In this document: in pieces, positions 34,151 to 35,290 of the stretch
How positions within the stretch are numbered: the stretch's first letter is position 1
Layout of the letters: every line of letters starts with the position of its first letter
Origin: Spirochaetaceae bacterium
GTDB taxonomy: Bacteria > Spirochaetota > Spirochaetia > Treponematales > Breznakiellaceae
Assembly (NCBI GenBank): GCA_031279015.1
Contig: JAITJI010000095.1
Location: 1-35,290, forward strand
Direction of reading: 5' to 3'
Length of the DNA: 35,290 bases
Made by a program: the position numbers and the translations under genes
Notes under the pieces: model-generated
What the model was told of the DNA's origin: nothing
The model's database searches: none
The model's input: the letters and a program-made list of their open reading frames with translations, nothing else

Positions 34151-35131
34151 ATGCAGATTTATGTAGAAAAAAGGACTCCTTTGAGGCATACTCTTCAAAC
34201 AACCATAGACAGCCTCAATCTTCCGGCGGAGTGTAACAATCCCTTGTTCCTTCCTGTCCCCAGGGGGGTCTCATGCTGCGATCAGCCGCTCACCTTTGAC
34301 GGGAAATTTACAGTAGAAAGCATGGATTATACGTTCAATCGTCCCGCCTCCATGTTATATCATATACAAAAAGGATTTATAGAACTGGTGTATCTTGAAT
34401 CCGCCCGGGCGATAAACCGTGAATATGGCGCCGGGGAGTTCCGGATAGGCCGGGGTATGTATGTTTATCGTAACCAGGGCAGGCAGGGGGAATTTGTCTT
34501 TCTTCCTGATACACCGGTAAGGGGAATCAGGATTCAGATCCTGGAAGAGTTTTACCAGGATTATTTGAAAGATCATTTCCCGTTTAAAGAATTGGACACT
34601 CCCTATTTATCCAGCCTGAATAACAAACCATATACAAGTCCCGCATTGCGTTTTGTTTTTGGACAAATACAACTTAGTATGCAGACAGGCATACATTTGG
34701 AATTATATTATGAGAGTAAGATCGCCGAGATGCTGTGTCTTTTAGCGGAGGAAACGTCTTATATACAAACCTTGTCAAAGGACAAACGCCCCCTTTCCAG
34801 AACAGATATGAAAGCCATGCACTTGGCAAAAGATATGATCGATGGACGGATCTCCGACGCCCCCAAAGTAACGGAGCTCGCCCGGTTGACGGGAAGATGC
34901 GCCACAAAACTACAAAATGATTTCAAAACAGCGTTTGGGTGCACCATCCACGACTATTTACAAAAAGTCCGCATGGCAGATGCATTATCGAAAATGACTG
35001 ATACGGACATTCCTTTATATGAGGTTTCCCGTGAGGTTGGCTTTAAACAACCAAGCCGTTTTACGGAAATATTCAGACGAACCTACGGCATAACCCCCAG
35101 TGAATACCGGAACTCCTTATTACAATCATAA
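34151..35131 (+). CDS. AraC-family transcriptional regulator
   Basis: The protein has 326 residues from ATG 34151, preferred because AGGGGA lies 6 nt upstream. Earlier in-frame starts at 34112 and 34124 have no such site. The N-terminal ~220 residues are an unassigned effector domain. The C-terminal part, about 225-325, has two helix-turn-helix units (VTELARLTGRCATKLQNDFKTAFG; LYEVSREVGFKQPSRFTEIFRRTYGITPSEYR) typical of AraC. It diverges from the ECF operon, so it most likely regulates that transporter. The gene is clearly richer in A+T than gltB or the dehydrogenase genes, which suggests it may have been acquired. Confidence 0.88.
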   Translation: MQIYVEKRTPLRHTLQTTIDSLNLPAECNNPLFLPVPRGVSCCDQPLTFDGKFTVESMDYTFNRPASMLYHIQKGFIELVYLESARAINREYGAGEFRIGRGMYVYRNQGRQGEFVFLPDTPVRGIRIQILEEFYQDYLKDHFPFKELDTPYLSSLNNKPYTSPALRFVFGQIQLSMQTGIHLELYYESKIAEMLCLLAEETSYIQTLSKDKRPLSRTDMKAMHLAKDMIDGRISDAPKVTELARLTGRCATKLQNDFKTAFGCTIHDYLQKVRMADALSKMTDTDIPLYEVSREVGFKQPSRFTEIFRRTYGITPSEYRNSLLQS

Positions 35132-35178
35132 AGTAATGCTAAAATAAATTGTCTTTACCGACAGGAGTCATATCGGAG

Positions 35179-35290
35179 TTATTTTTTTAGGATCAAAGGC
35201 TTACTGATGTTTCCTCTGCACGCTTTGGCCAGGGCGCGGCTGGAATAGATATGCTCCATGGCGCCGTACAGGACGATGCTGAGCAATACG
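35179..35290 (-). pseudogene. Transposase remnant (IS1182-like), cut off at the right edge
   Basis: The minus strand is open from the right edge and reads VLLSIVLYGAMEHIYSSRAL, then AKACRGNI, then SKPLILKK and TAA at 35179. The part up to GNI resembles the N-terminal region of IS1182-type transposases, where IYSSR and EN(I) are followed by a Trp-Leu motif. Here the match stops abruptly, so the gene seems truncated or frameshifted. Only about 35 codons are visible, so the family is uncertain. Confidence 0.5.

Noticed and set aside
35151-35190. Possible terminator after the AraC-type gene
   Set aside because: The stem is only 4 bp (CCGA/TCGG) and the T run lies several bases further on, inside the transposase remnant, so support is too weak.

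Overview
This window looks like chromosomal DNA of a diderm spirochaete of the Treponema group, perhaps one of the GC-rich host-associated treponemes. That is an inference. It rests on the lipoproteins and outer-membrane barrels, a predicted ECF substrate protein of the MptD / Trep_Strep type, a fused E1 alpha-beta ketoacid dehydrogenase, and a long poly-G tract beside surface-protein genes. Most genes are GC-rich and tightly packed, often with ATGA overlaps and several GTG or TTG starts.

Layout, left to right. (1) 11-3008, minus: a lipoprotein with an NPDNPA repeat stalk and a downstream barrel-like exported protein, behind a good promoter at 3464-3492. Its leader holds a C17 tract (G17 on the plus strand) inside a small open frame. 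(2) 3660-9431, plus: a complete TonB uptake operon of receptor, lipoprotein, ExbB, two ExbD and TonB. (3) 9437-15737, minus: glutamate synthase gltB-gltD behind a near-consensus promoter. (4) 15843-19952, minus: NlpC/P60 hydrolase fused to a barrel-like domain, PHP phosphoesterase, DRTGG protein, CBS-plus-ATPase regulator and HAD phosphatase; the last three are joined by 4-base overlaps. (5) 20024-21857, plus: parA-parB, then a hairpin terminator. (6) 22121-24692, plus: a malate/lactate-type dehydrogenase and malic enzyme. (7) 24779-30996, minus: DeoR regulator, E2, E3 and fused E1 of a 2-oxoacid dehydrogenase complex. The E3 gene carries an in-frame TAA at codon 18. (8) 31115-33953, minus: a three-gene ECF transporter, with a divergent AraC-type regulator (34151-35131, plus). 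This end is visibly richer in A+T and finishes in a transposase remnant running off the right edge.

How the parts fit. The TonB operon should energise uptake of an unidentified ligand. The malate dehydrogenase/malic enzyme pair would supply pyruvate, and the convergent dehydrogenase complex would turn it into acetyl-CoA; GOGAT assimilates nitrogen. The CBS/ATPase-DRTGG-PHP set resembles regulatory genes found beside [FeFe]-hydrogenase genes in other anaerobes, but no hydrogenase is present here. The most notable observations are the contingency-like C17 leader ORF whose alternative frame ends exactly on the lipoprotein start codon, and the nonsense codon in the E3 gene. No tRNA, rRNA or CRISPR array was seen.
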